The notes under the pieces are model-generated. The model made no database searches. It was not told where the DNA came from and saw nothing but the letters and a program-made list of their open reading frames with translations. Below are positions 1-7,341 of a stretch of DNA of 12,900 nt, piece by piece. The position numbers and the translations under genes are program-made. The DNA comes from an uncultured Eubacteriales bacterium (lineage in GTDB: Bacteria; Bacillota_A; Clostridia; Christensenellales; Aristaeellaceae): positions 1 through 12,900 of the forward strand of contig CACYNZ010000073.1 in the NCBI GenBank assembly GCA_902775835.1, written 5' to 3'. Each line of letters opens with the position of its first letter. Position 1 is the first letter of the stretch.

Positions 1-159
1 GAGGATCAGAGGTTGGGTCACATGAATAAGAAACTGGACGGTGCCAAGGAGGAATTCCACATGAATGATAGCCAGGGCGAGCAGAGCTGCCAGCAGCATC
101 AGACGCACAATTTTCCGTTCACCGAACCATTTGGAAAGGGAATGTTCCTTCTCTTGCAT
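1..159 (-). CDS. Probable AI-2E family transporter, N-terminal fragment (runs off the left edge)
   Basis: Only the first 53 codons are inside the window. Translation begins MQEKEHSLSKWFGERK, a short charged cytoplasmic tail. A long hydrophobic stretch follows from about residue 18 to 53, interrupted by HVEF, and ends in a TQPLIL segment. This layout, a basic tail and then a first helix leading to a 'P-hydrophobic-G' turn, resembles the N-terminus of AI-2E/PerM-type membrane transporters, whose first helices run into a conserved GF-IAY-LNP segment that would lie just outside the window. The start is well supported: GGGAGGTG at 165-172 sits five bases upstream of the ATG, and an extended -10 promoter lies further upstream. 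The family assignment rests on a short hydrophobic segment, so another polytopic membrane protein is possible. That it is a membrane protein is much surer. Confidence 0.5.
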   Translation of the reverse strand, partial: MQEKEHSLSKWFGERKIVRLMLLAALLALAIIHVEFLLGTVQFLIHVTQPLIL

Positions 160-213
160 GACAACACCTCCCACGCCTGTCAGGGCGGGATATACGGAAA
201 TCTTTCCGGGGAA

Positions 214-222
214 ATTATACCA
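214..222 (-). promoter_or_regulatory. Extended -10 promoter of the AI-2E-like gene
   Basis: On the minus strand the sequence reads TGGTATAAT, a perfect -10 hexamer with the TGN extension, about 55 bases upstream of the start codon. No good -35 hexamer lies at 16-18 bases (GCATAC or CATACG), which is common for extended -10 promoters. Confidence 0.6.
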
Positions 223-269
223 TATTTTCCGGGCAGCGTATGCATGACATTTCCTGAATGCGGCCGCGG

Positions 270-307
270 AGAAAAAGGAAAGCCCCATGCCGGAGCGGCA
301 TGGGGCT
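270..307 (-). terminator. Intrinsic terminator of the M16C protease gene
   Basis: A perfect 11-bp inverted repeat (281-291 with 297-307, arms AGCCCCATGCC and GGCATGGGGCT) encloses a 5-base loop. On the minus strand it is followed by TTCCTTTTTC (271-280). It begins 14 bases beyond the TAA stop of the protease gene. Stem length, loop size and T-tract are textbook for rho-independent termination. Confidence 0.9.
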
Positions 308-321
308 GATCACTTAGCGCT

Positions 322-3300
322 TTACTGCTGCTGGGTCAGTGCGGATGCAAGCATCTGCAGGAGATCAGCAAGGCTGCCGCGGGTCATGACCAGATCCGGG
401 GTTTCCGTGGTGATGACGGGCTGCCCGAACGCGCCCTGCAGCAGGTCCACAGCAAACTGTTCGTTCAGGGGCGTGGCCAGGTCAAGCTCAGGGTCCACGA
501 GACCGTAGCCTGCCAGGAAGGCACGTGCTTCCTCCTGCGCATTGGGAGCACCGCCCAGAAGCGTATAGAGGCCGCCCATGAGATCGCCGACGGTGGCATC
601 ATTTTCCACGCCGAAGGCGGTGTCGCCGGCAGGAGCCATCAGACCATTTTCAAAGGCGAAGCGCACGGATGCGTAATGCTCGCTGTCTTCCGTCACGTCT
701 TCGAAGGAAACCTGACTGGTATCCTTGGCGTTGAAGGGATTCAGAATGGCATCATACAGGTCGGCATTGGCGTTGATGGCCGCAGCAGAACCTGCGGTGC
801 AGCGGATACCGGATTCGGCAAGCTTGCGGTACATCTCGGCGGCGTGCTTGACACCCTCGGGCGTCAGGGCTTTCAGCTGACGCATGTACTGAAGATTGAT
901 GTCCTGAGGCCGGCCGCAGAGGAGATTCAGGATGGCGTTGTCGGCACCGGAGAGCTCGCCTGTGCTGTTGGCCAGACCGGAGTAGGCGGAGAGAATGTAC
1001 CCGTTCAGCGTATCCTGGTCCAGTTCCATGTTTTCAATGCGGTCGGCAAGGGATTCATACACCTGATAGGTTTCGCGGATGTTGGGGTCGCGGTAGGTCA
1101 GGAGATAGTAGCCGTCATCTGTAAAGGCTCCGGCGAGAGGCGTGTACACGCCGTACTGATCGCGGAGCAGGGGAATCAGGAACTGGTCACTGACCAGAGA
1201 GGAGATGGCGTTCAGGGAAGCGTCGAAACCGTCAAGTCCAAGCCCTTCGAAATTGGAGACCAGGCCGTTGAACTGCACAGCGGAATCGATGATAAGCGCT
1301 TCACGTGCAGCGGGAACAGGCAGGTCATAGGTGACATGGGTGATCGGCTGTGCATCGAGGCCGGCAAAGAAGGCGTCCGCCAGAGGACGGTTCAATGCGA
1401 TGCTTTCCTCGCTGCCGGCGAAGGTGGCAATGGCACCGGTCCGGTTATGAAAATAGCTCTGTACCGCCTTCAGCTGGTCAATGACAGCCTGGGGATTCTC
1501 TGCAAGCTGCGCTTCCACCTGCTCAAGGAACTGATAGTATTCGATGAAGTTCATGTAGCTGTAGAAGCGGTTGGTCGGGAGCACAGCGCCAAGGCTGCGG
1601 TAGACCACGACAGTCTGGGCGGTGCTGTTGATGGTGGAACGCAGCATGGTCTTTACAGCTGCGACCTCTTCCGTCAGACGTTCCACATTGTCGAACTGTG
1701 TGCCCCAGGTCAGTTCGGAGATGAGATCATACCCGGCAGCAAGATCTTCATCCAGCGCGCTCCATATCACGCGGAGCCAGGAAGTGTATTCCTCCTCCTT
1801 GCTTTCCAGGATGGAAGGCCGGAATTCGAAACCGTACAGATAGCGTGAAATCAGGATATCGAGCTCATCTTTGGTGTGCTTGTCTGTGTCTAGTTCGCCC
1901 ACAAGATCAGTAAAGAGCTTGAAGTAGTGGAGCGCGTCCTGGGGCAGGCCCTTTGCATCCAGGAAGAGTGAAACCTTGCCCACGCCTTCGACGCCGGCAC
2001 CAGCATCAATATGGCGGACGCCGCTGTCGTCAGTTTCGTCGGAAATATTGTAGGTTCTGACTTCCTCGGGCAGGGATTCCACCGTCACAGCCTGCAGGGA
2101 TGCCACCATGGCAGAGGTGTCCTCTTCGGGCTCTTCGGCGTTGGTGGCGTCAATAATGGCCTGCAGTTCTTCCTCGGACATGCTGGCTTTCAGGGCGGCC
2201 AGCTTTTCAGCCGTGGCGGCGTCCTGTTCCTCTTTCAGACCGGGCTGGGGATAGGTGGTGGTCAGAGCGGTGACGACGCCGTCTGCACACAGCCAGTCCT
2301 GTACGGCTTTCTGGTAGAGGCCTTCCTGATTCCACTTGCTCATGAGCATCAGGGATTCCACATAGTCCATATAGTTGAAGGGGTCGCCGCATGATGCATA
2401 GGAATAGGCGATGCTGGGAATGATATCCACGCCGACAGAAGTGCCGTCGGGAATCATTTTGATATCCATGGCAAGGCTGGCCATGACGCTGTCCACGGTT
2501 TCCTGATCAAAGCCGCCGGCAGCAATATCGGCAAGAACGCTGTCAACTGTGGAACGGAAAACGGCAGCATCCTCAGGGTTCACATTCTGCGCGATGAACA
2601 CGATGGCGTCATCAGGGGCATCAGTGGAAATATAGGTGGCGAAGGAAGCCGAAGGCAGTACCTTGCGCAGCGCCTGGCTCAGAGGGGAAGAGGGCGACAC
2701 CAGCACATCGGTCAGAGTGTTGAGTACCATTTCCTCATCCAGATCAGCTTTCAGGCCGGGGCAGAGGAAGGTGTAGTAGATCATGCTCTGATTCTTCGGA
2801 TCCGAATCGGCTGCGGTGGGGAAGGCAAAGGTGGCTTCCACGGACTCGGTCAGAGGCGTGTAGTCTTTGTCCTCAAAGGCGAATTCCTGCTTGTCATAGT
2901 CCGAGAAAGCGTCATTGAGGATTTTCAGGAAAGCTGTGTAGTCATTAAGCTGTCCATAAAGATAGGCCATGCAGTTGGAAGGGTGGTAATACAGGGCATG
3001 GTAGTTCTTCAGGCTTTCCCAGGTCATGTCTGGAATGGCCTCCGGCAGACCGCCCTGGTCCAGACCGACAACGGATCCGGGGAAAGCGGTTTTATTGGCA
3101 TTGAAGGATGCGGCACGGGCGAGGGTGTTTGCGCCGAGCATTTCGGAATAGACGGTGCCCTCGATGGTGAGGTCATCTTCCATGGAGGCCATGCGATAGC
3201 GCCAGGCTTCCTCACGGTAAATGCTTTCGTCGGTCAGCACCATGGGATGCAGGCAGGCGTCAGTATAGTAGTCCGTATACTTCAGAAGCTGGGCTTCGGA

Positions 3301-3732
3301 GAGCGAGGCCACAGGATAGTAGGTCATGTGAGAGCCTGTGCTCGCGTTCATGTAGGTATTGTAGGTCTGATAGGAGACGTTGAACCAGAGTGCCTTGGAC
3401 GGCCATTTGTCGGACCCGTCCAGGGTGGAGTGCTCAAAGACGTGCGGAAGACCGGTGTTGTCAATGGGCCGGGTGAGGAATGCAAGCGTGAAAACACGGT
3501 TGGTGTCTTCATTTGCAATGTAGGTAAGTCCCGCACCGGTCTTCTGATGCTCAAAGAGCACGGCGGTTCCGCCGACCAGCGGGAAATCCCGGATTTCCTT
3601 GACTTCAAAGCCTTCCACCACATCGCCCACGGCGGGGAGCGGAACCGGCTGGGTCTCCTGGGTTTCCGCAAAAGCCGGGATCAGACCGGACAGCATGGCT
3701 GCGGTCAGGAGAAGGCAAAGCAGACGTTTCAT
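322..3732 (-). CDS. Secreted M16C (presequence protease-like) zinc metallopeptidase with C-terminal SLH-like repeats
   Basis: The protein has 1136 residues. An ATG 15 codons further upstream exists, but the chosen start has AAGGAGG seven bases before it (3740-3746) and opens with a signal peptide (MKRLLCLLLTAAML, likely cut after AFA at residue 22). The inverted zinc motif HVFEH is at 97-101, and the expected third ligand is E197 in VYSEML, at the spacing seen in PreP-type M16C enzymes. The far C-terminal half holds the paired family signature, RDQYGVY followed by LTYRDPNIRET. M16C enzymes fold as four-domain clamshells and degrade peptides. From about residue 1008 a segment FEDVTEDSEHYASVRFAFENG resembles an SLH repeat, and a weaker second copy ends in VMTRGSLADLLQMLAS. 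SLH repeats normally bind secondary cell-wall polymers, so a cell-surface peptidase is inferred. The gene is monocistronic with its own promoter and terminator. Confidence 0.92.
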   Translation of the reverse strand: MKRLLCLLLTAAMLSGLIPAFAETQETQPVPLPAVGDVVEGFEVKEIRDFPLVGGTAVLFEHQKTGAGLTYIANEDTNRVFTLAFLTRPIDNTGLPHVFEHSTLDGSDKWPSKALWFNVSYQTYNTYMNASTGSHMTYYPVASLSEAQLLKYTDYYTDACLHPMVLTDESIYREEAWRYRMASMEDDLTIEGTVYSEMLGANTLARAASFNANKTAFPGSVVGLDQGGLPEAIPDMTWESLKNYHALYYHPSNCMAYLYGQLNDYTAFLKILNDAFSDYDKQEFAFEDKDYTPLTESVEATFAFPTAADSDPKNQSMIYYTFLCPGLKADLDEEMVLNTLTDVLVSPSSPLSQALRKVLPSASFATYISTDAPDDAIVFIAQNVNPEDAAVFRSTVDSVLADIAAGGFDQETVDSVMASLAMDIKMIPDGTSVGVDIIPSIAYSYASCGDPFNYMDYVESLMLMSKWNQEGLYQKAVQDWLCADGVVTALTTTYPQPGLKEEQDAATAEKLAALKASMSEEELQAIIDATNAEEPEEDTSAMVASLQAVTVESLPEEVRTYNISDETDDSGVRHIDAGAGVEGVGKVSLFLDAKGLPQDALHYFKLFTDLVGELDTDKHTKDELDILISRYLYGFEFRPSILESKEEEYTSWLRVIWSALDEDLAAGYDLISELTWGTQFDNVERLTEEVAAVKTMLRSTINSTAQTVVVYRSLGAVLPTNRFYSYMNFIEYYQFLEQVEAQLAENPQAVIDQLKAVQSYFHNRTGAIATFAGSEESIALNRPLADAFFAGLDAQPITHVTYDLPVPAAREALIIDSAVQFNGLVSNFEGLGLDGFDASLNAISSLVSDQFLIPLLRDQYGVYTPLAGAFTDDGYYLLTYRDPNIRETYQVYESLADRIENMELDQDTLNGYILSAYSGLANSTGELSGADNAILNLLCGRPQDINLQYMRQLKALTPEGVKHAAEMYRKLAESGIRCTAGSAAAINANADLYDAILNPFNAKDTSQVSFEDVTEDSEHYASVRFAFENGLMAPAGDTAFGVENDATVGDLMGGLYTLLGGAPNAQEEARAFLAGYGLVDPELDLATPLNEQFAVDLLQGAFGQPVITTETPDLVMTRGSLADLLQMLASALTQQQ

Positions 3733-3787
3733 GGGGTGTCCTCCTTCGCTTGAATAAATATGAGGAATATAGTGCATACAATACAGG

Positions 3788-3816
3788 ATTATAGCACAGA
3801 ATGAGACGCTTTCATC
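3788..3816 (-). promoter_or_regulatory. Extended -10 promoter of the M16C protease gene
   Basis: The minus strand carries TGCTATAAT (3788-3796), a consensus -10 with the TGN extension, about 55 bases upstream of the start codon. The -35 region (3811-3816, GATGAA at 17-bp spacing) is a poor match. Phased A-tracts lie directly upstream (3819-3858) and may compensate as an UP-like element. Confidence 0.6.
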
Positions 3817-3818
3817 AG

Positions 3819-3858
3819 AAAAAGCAGAAAGATGCGCAGAAAAAGCAAAAGATGAGCA
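3819..3858. repeat. Two imperfect 21-bp-spaced direct repeats with A-tracts
   Basis: AAAAAGCAGAAAGATGCGCA (3819-3838) is followed by AAAAAGCAAAAGATGAGCA (3840-3858). The A5 tracts start 21 bases apart, two helical turns, so they face the same side of DNA. They sit just upstream of the -35 position of the protease promoter. The rest of this 330-base gap between the divergent protease and Rex genes (about 3859-3985) shows no gene, terminator or known RNA that I can recognise. Confidence 0.6.
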
Positions 3859-3985
3859 TACAGATTATGCATCTGCAGAGCGTTTCATGCACAAAGACGC
3901 AGGCTGCGGACGGGAGAAGTGATGCGGAGCCGAAGGCTGCATGAAGGCAGGACAGGGCATTTGGTGCGGAGCGCGCGGTGTGCTC

Positions 3986-4014
3986 TTTACTTTTGCAGGG
4001 GAAAGTATGACAAT
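3986..4014 (+). promoter_or_regulatory. Tentative promoter of the Rex-GH43 operon
   Basis: TTTACT (3986-3991) and GACAAT (4009-4014) are separated by 17 bases and match consensus at four of six positions each. An alternative -35, ATGACA (4007-4012), has only a poor -10 partner (GATACA, 4031-4036). Neither is strong, as expected if the operon needs an activator or if the promoter differs from consensus. No operator is identifiable. Confidence 0.25.
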
Positions 4015-4062
4015 GGCTTCAGCACAGAACGATACAAATACAGAAGCGGGGGATGGAATCAT

Positions 4063-5172
4063 ATGCAGAGGGAATACCCCAATCAGTTTGCGCGTATCGG
4101 GATCGGTGAAGAAGAGGTCATGAAGCGGATAGAAGACTGCTTTCAGACAATATTCTTTGATCCGGAGGAAAACTTCTTTCATGAAGTGGATGCGGACAGC
4201 GCATGCATGGTGGACACGGGAAACGTGGATGCGCGCACAGAGGGCATGAGCTACGGCATGATGATGAGCGTGCAGATGGACCGGAAGGACCTGTTTGACC
4301 GGCTCTGGCAGTTTTCCATGCGGTACATGTATCAGACCAAAGGCATGTATGCCGGGTATTTTGCGTGGTCTGTCAATCTGGAAGGCGCGCACAATGCGGA
4401 AGGACCTGCCCCGGACGGCGAGGAGTATTTTGCCATGGCTCTGCTTATGGCAGGCGCGCGCTGGGGAAACGGGGAAGGAATCTTCAATTATGAGGCCATG
4501 GCAAGGGACATTCTCCGCCACTGCGTTCACCAGGAAGAGCTGGCGGAGAACGGCAGAGCTATGTGGGATCCGGAGAATCATCTGATCCGTTTTGTTCCGG
4601 AAGCGGATTACTCGGACCCGAGTTATCATCTGCCGCACTTCTATGAGGTTTTTGCCCGGCGTGCGGACGCGGAGGACCAGGCGTTCTGGAAAGCGGCAGC
4701 GGATGCCAGCCGGGATTACCTGGTGAAGAGCGCGCATCCCGTTACCGGCATGAGCCCTGAGTATGCGGAGTACGACGGCACGCCGCGGCACATGTTCCGC
4801 AAGCCGTTCAGCTATTACTCCGATGCGTACCGGGTGGTCATGAACATTGCGCTGGATGCGCTGTGGAACGGACGCAGGGAGGATCTTGCCGGGATCGCGG
4901 AGCATCTGCAGGCCTTTTTCCGGAACATACCCGAAGAAGACTTCATGGCGTATCAGCTCGACGGAACGCCCACGGACACGCCTGCCATGCATCCAGTGGC
5001 CATGACCTCTGTACTGGCGGCCGCGTCCATTGTGACCGACGGGCCTGCGGCGGAGGAATGGCTGCGCAGATTCTGGGCAACACCCCTGCGCAGGGGCAGG
5101 CGGCGCTATTATGACAACTGTCTGTATTTTTTCAGCCTGATGATGCTTGCAGGCGTATACCGCATTTACTGA
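4063..5172 (+). CDS. GH8 reducing-end xylose-releasing exo-oligoxylanase (Rex type)
   Basis: This 369-residue protein should remove single xylose units from the reducing end of xylo-oligosaccharides by an inverting mechanism. Family motifs are clear: DTGNVDARTEGMSYGMMM with the expected general acid E60, APDGEEYFAMAL with D118, and FSYYSDAYRV with the expected general base D254. The E60-D118 spacing of 58 equals that recalled for the Bacillus halodurans enzyme (E70, D128). AMHP at 308-311 matches the loop that blocks the aglycone side in Rex enzymes and makes them reducing-end specific. The C-terminus RRYYDNCLYFFSLMMLAG is also typical. An open frame extends upstream to 3919, but homology begins at MQREYPNQF, and GGGGGA (4048-4053) precedes this ATG. 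There is no signal peptide, so it is cytoplasmic. The GH43 gene follows after 38 bases, implying one operon. Confidence 0.95.
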   Translation: MQREYPNQFARIGIGEEEVMKRIEDCFQTIFFDPEENFFHEVDADSACMVDTGNVDARTEGMSYGMMMSVQMDRKDLFDRLWQFSMRYMYQTKGMYAGYFAWSVNLEGAHNAEGPAPDGEEYFAMALLMAGARWGNGEGIFNYEAMARDILRHCVHQEELAENGRAMWDPENHLIRFVPEADYSDPSYHLPHFYEVFARRADAEDQAFWKAAADASRDYLVKSAHPVTGMSPEYAEYDGTPRHMFRKPFSYYSDAYRVVMNIALDALWNGRREDLAGIAEHLQAFFRNIPEEDFMAYQLDGTPTDTPAMHPVAMTSVLAAASIVTDGPAAEEWLRRFWATPLRRGRRRYYDNCLYFFSLMMLAGVYRIY

Positions 5173-5210
5173 CGGGCTGATGCCGTCTGAAAACAGTGGA
5201 AAGGATGATC

Positions 5211-6635
5211 ATGATGCAGGCTTTCAATCCATATCTTCCCAGCTGGGAATACACGCCGGACGGGGAACCGCACGTGTTCGGCGACCGGGTCTATGTATAT
5301 GGATCCCACGATAAATTCCGCGGCGTCGGCTACTGCCTGAATGACTATGTGTGCTGGTCCGCGCCGGTGGATAACCTGGCGGACTGGCGATATGAGGGCG
5401 TCATTTACGGCAGGTGCGATGATCCGGCAAATGCGGGCGGGGAGGCGTGCCTGTACGCGCCGGACGTGACCAGGGGGCCGGATGGACGGTATTATCTGTA
5501 CTATGTCCTTGACAAGGTCAATTATGTATCCGTGGCTGTCTGCGATGAGCCGGCGGGACGCTATGCGTTTCTGGGCTATGTGCATTATCCGGACGGCACC
5601 CGTCTGGGGGAGGGTGCCGGCGATGAGCCGCAGTTTGACCCCGGTGTGCTGACGGAAGGCGATGTCACGTACCTGTATACAGGCTTCTGCCTGCCCATGG
5701 ACACGAAGCGCCATGGTCCCATGGTGACGGTGCTTGAGCCGGATATGCTGACGGTCAGGCACGCGCCGGTGTTCATTATGCCAAGCACGCCCTATGCCCA
5801 TGGCACGGAATATGAAGGACATGAATTCTTTGAGGCGCCTTCCATCCGGAAGTTCGGCGAAACCTATTATTTTGTGTACTCTTCCACGGTTTTTCATGAA
5901 CTGTGCTATGCCGTCAGTCAGTCGCCTGTTTCCGGATTCCGCTTCGGCGGGGTGATCGTGAGCAACTGTGACGCACACATTTCGACCTATAAGCCGGCTG
6001 ATATGCCCGCCTACTATGGCGGAAACAATCACGGCGGCCTGGTGAGGATCGGGGAGGAATACTATATTTTCTATCACCGGCACACGGACGGCACCAATTT
6101 CAGCCGTCAGGGCCTTGCCGAGAAAATCCGCATCCTGCCAGACGGCAGTATTCCGCAGGTGGAAATGACCTCGTGCGGTCTCAACGGCGGCCCTCTGGAG
6201 GGCAGGGGCACCTATCCCGCCTATATTGCCTGCAATCTGTTCACATCCACGCCGTGCATGTATACTGGAAATGCGGGCGGGAACGGCTACTGGCTGGACG
6301 GCAAGTTCCCGCGCATCACGCAGGATGGACGCGACGGGGATGAAGAACCCGGCTATATCATGAATCTCACGGACACGGCCACCTGCGGGTTCAAGTATTT
6401 CCGTTTTGAAGGCCTCAGGCGCATTACCGTGCGAATGCGGGGATATGCGTGGGGATACCTGTCGGTCAGAACGGCCTGGGATGGGCCGGAGCTTGCGAAG
6501 ATTCCGCTGGAACACAGCACAGTATGGAAGGAATACAGCGCGGATCTGAGCATCCCGGACGGCGTGCATGCGCTTTACTTTACCTATCACGGAGGCGGGT
6601 TCACGTCCATGCTCTCCTTCACGCTGCATACATGA
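5211..6635 (+). CDS. GH43 family glycosidase (beta-xylosidase or alpha-L-arabinofuranosidase) with C-terminal beta-sandwich module
   Basis: The 474-residue protein has a five-bladed-propeller GH43 pattern in residues 1 to about 330. Candidate catalytic residues are the general base D17 in TPDGEPHVF, the pKa modulator D85 in LYAPDV, and the general acid E208 in EFFEAPS. The opening GDRVYVYGSHD is frequent in intracellular GH43 enzymes. From about residue 385 a separate domain with repeated beta-strand patterns (FKYFRFEGLRRITVRMRGY and GVHALYFTYHG) resembles a CBM6-like sandwich. Xylosidase and arabinofuranosidase activity cannot be told apart by eye. Several starts are possible (GTG 5196, ATG 5205, 5211, 5214). 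I chose 5211 because GAAAGGA (5199-5205) lies five bases upstream; 5214 is equally plausible. No signal peptide is present. The gene is second in the operon with Rex, which supports a role in xylo-oligosaccharide breakdown. Confidence 0.92.
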   Translation: MMQAFNPYLPSWEYTPDGEPHVFGDRVYVYGSHDKFRGVGYCLNDYVCWSAPVDNLADWRYEGVIYGRCDDPANAGGEACLYAPDVTRGPDGRYYLYYVLDKVNYVSVAVCDEPAGRYAFLGYVHYPDGTRLGEGAGDEPQFDPGVLTEGDVTYLYTGFCLPMDTKRHGPMVTVLEPDMLTVRHAPVFIMPSTPYAHGTEYEGHEFFEAPSIRKFGETYYFVYSSTVFHELCYAVSQSPVSGFRFGGVIVSNCDAHISTYKPADMPAYYGGNNHGGLVRIGEEYYIFYHRHTDGTNFSRQGLAEKIRILPDGSIPQVEMTSCGLNGGPLEGRGTYPAYIACNLFTSTPCMYTGNAGGNGYWLDGKFPRITQDGRDGDEEPGYIMNLTDTATCGFKYFRFEGLRRITVRMRGYAWGYLSVRTAWDGPELAKIPLEHSTVWKEYSADLSIPDGVHALYFTYHGGGFTSMLSFTLHT

Positions 6636-6668
6636 AAACACGGAAGCTGCTGTGTTTGGCAGCTTCCG
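6631..6668 (-). terminator. Intrinsic terminator of the minus-strand esterase/membrane protein operon
   Basis: A 10-bp perfect inverted repeat (CGGAAGCTGC 6641-6650, GCAGCTTCCG 6659-6668) with an 8-base loop is followed on the minus strand by TGTTTTC (6634-6640). It lies 41 bases past the membrane-protein stop. On the plus strand the downstream sequence (CGATCTTTAC) is a weaker T-tract, so partial action in both directions is possible. Confidence 0.75.
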
Positions 6669-6679
6669 CGATCTTTACG

Positions 6680-6710
6680 GCCTGCGCACAGCAGGCTTTT
6701 CTTCTGCTTT
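6680..6710 (+). terminator. Intrinsic terminator of the Rex-GH43 operon
   Basis: GCCTGC (6680-6685) and GCAGGC (6691-6696) form a 6-bp GC-rich stem with a 5-base loop, followed directly by TTTTCTTCTGCTTT on the plus strand. It is 44 bases beyond the GH43 stop codon and ends at the 3' end of the convergent membrane-protein gene. Confidence 0.8.
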
Positions 6711-7294
6711 CAGAGATTCTGCAGGGCCATGAGTCCCATGCACAGAAGGAAGGTTCCGGCCAGCATGGCAGCAAAGGAAACGGCCCAGTTTCCGTTTCTG
6801 TTGAACCCATAGAAATCCTCCATGCGTCTGTCCTCAGGGGCAAAGCGGATGCGGTAGAGATACCAGGGGCCGTAGAGCGCAACGGAAAGGATGCCGAGCA
6901 GCGCTGTGCCGAAGTCCAGCCTACGCCTTTCCAGAACGCAGAAGGAGAAAAGCGCCATCAGCGGGGTGAGGAGATGCATGAACAGATCGGACCCCTGCAG
7001 CAGCTGGGCAAGTCCGCCCTTTCCGAGACTGGGCGCCAGAAACAGGAATACAGTCAGCATGGTGACCATGACCGCAGCGGTGCCCACATACTTGAGCACC
7101 CAGACGGTATGACTCCGGGGAAACAGGCACATCAGCAGAGCAGCTGCGGCACAGAAGATATTGCTCAGCACGGTGAAGAACTTAAGCGCCTCGCGCAGAT
7201 GCTTTATGCTCCACGTGCCGTCTGCGCGGAAAAGCCGCACCACCAGCAGAAACGTGATGCCGAAAATAGCAGCATTTATGATGAGATCCAGCAT
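6710..7294 (-). CDS. Six-helix integral membrane protein of unknown function (resembles Pr6Pr / FAR-17a/AIG1-like proteins)
   Basis: The 194-residue protein is strongly hydrophobic with about six predicted transmembrane segments (roughly residues 3-21, 38-58, 67-90, 102-121, 129-147 and 170-192). Recognisable features are FFTVLSN at 39-45 in helix 2, VLKYVGTAAVMVTMLTVF in helix 3, and HLLTPLMAL at 107-115 in helix 4. These recall bacterial Pr6Pr/FAR-17a-like membrane proteins, in which polar residues inside helices 2 and 4 are conserved. In animals related FAR-17a/AIG1 proteins are lipid (FAHFA) hydrolases using Thr and His; whether the bacterial proteins do this is unknown, and T41/H107 are only candidates here. 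The ribosome binding site is weak (GAGTG). The gene starts 47 bases after the esterase stop with no terminator or promoter between, so it probably depends on esterase transcription or translation. Confidence 0.8.
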   Translation of the reverse strand: MLDLIINAAIFGITFLLVVRLFRADGTWSIKHLREALKFFTVLSNIFCAAAALLMCLFPRSHTVWVLKYVGTAAVMVTMLTVFLFLAPSLGKGGLAQLLQGSDLFMHLLTPLMALFSFCVLERRRLDFGTALLGILSVALYGPWYLYRIRFAPEDRRMEDFYGFNRNGNWAVSFAAMLAGTFLLCMGLMALQNL

Positions 7295-7341
7295 ATATAC
7301 ACTCTGGTTGTCAGAATTTCCCGAAGAAACGGGATCAGGGG

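Noticed and set aside
676..1848. A 390-codon open frame on the plus strand inside the protease gene
   Set aside because: It is antisense to conserved M16C coding sequence, has no ribosome binding site and gives a low-complexity Gly/Val-rich product, as expected from G+C-rich antisense frames.
3802..3814. TGAGACGCTTTCA as a CcpA (cre) site near the protease promoter
   Set aside because: The right half CGCTTTCA fits the consensus, but the left half is one base too close and does not match when aligned on the central CG. It lies in the -10/-35 spacer of the protease promoter, not before the sugar genes.
3919..4062. Upstream extension of the Rex gene by 48 codons
   Set aside because: The extra residues are Arg/Cys-rich with no similarity to GH8 proteins or to a signal peptide, there is no ribosome binding site at 3919, and the known family N-terminus aligns with the ATG at 4063.
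4063..6635. Possible new carbohydrate-active families in the Rex and GH43 genes
   Set aside because: Catalytic motifs and spacing match known GH8 Rex and GH43 enzymes closely; only their combination and location are of interest.
5166..6641. A 491-codon open frame on the minus strand opposite the whole GH43 gene
   Set aside because: The product is Arg/Ile/His-rich with no recognisable motif, and GH43 catalytic motifs on the plus strand explain the sequence. It reflects third-position G/C bias in GH43 codons.
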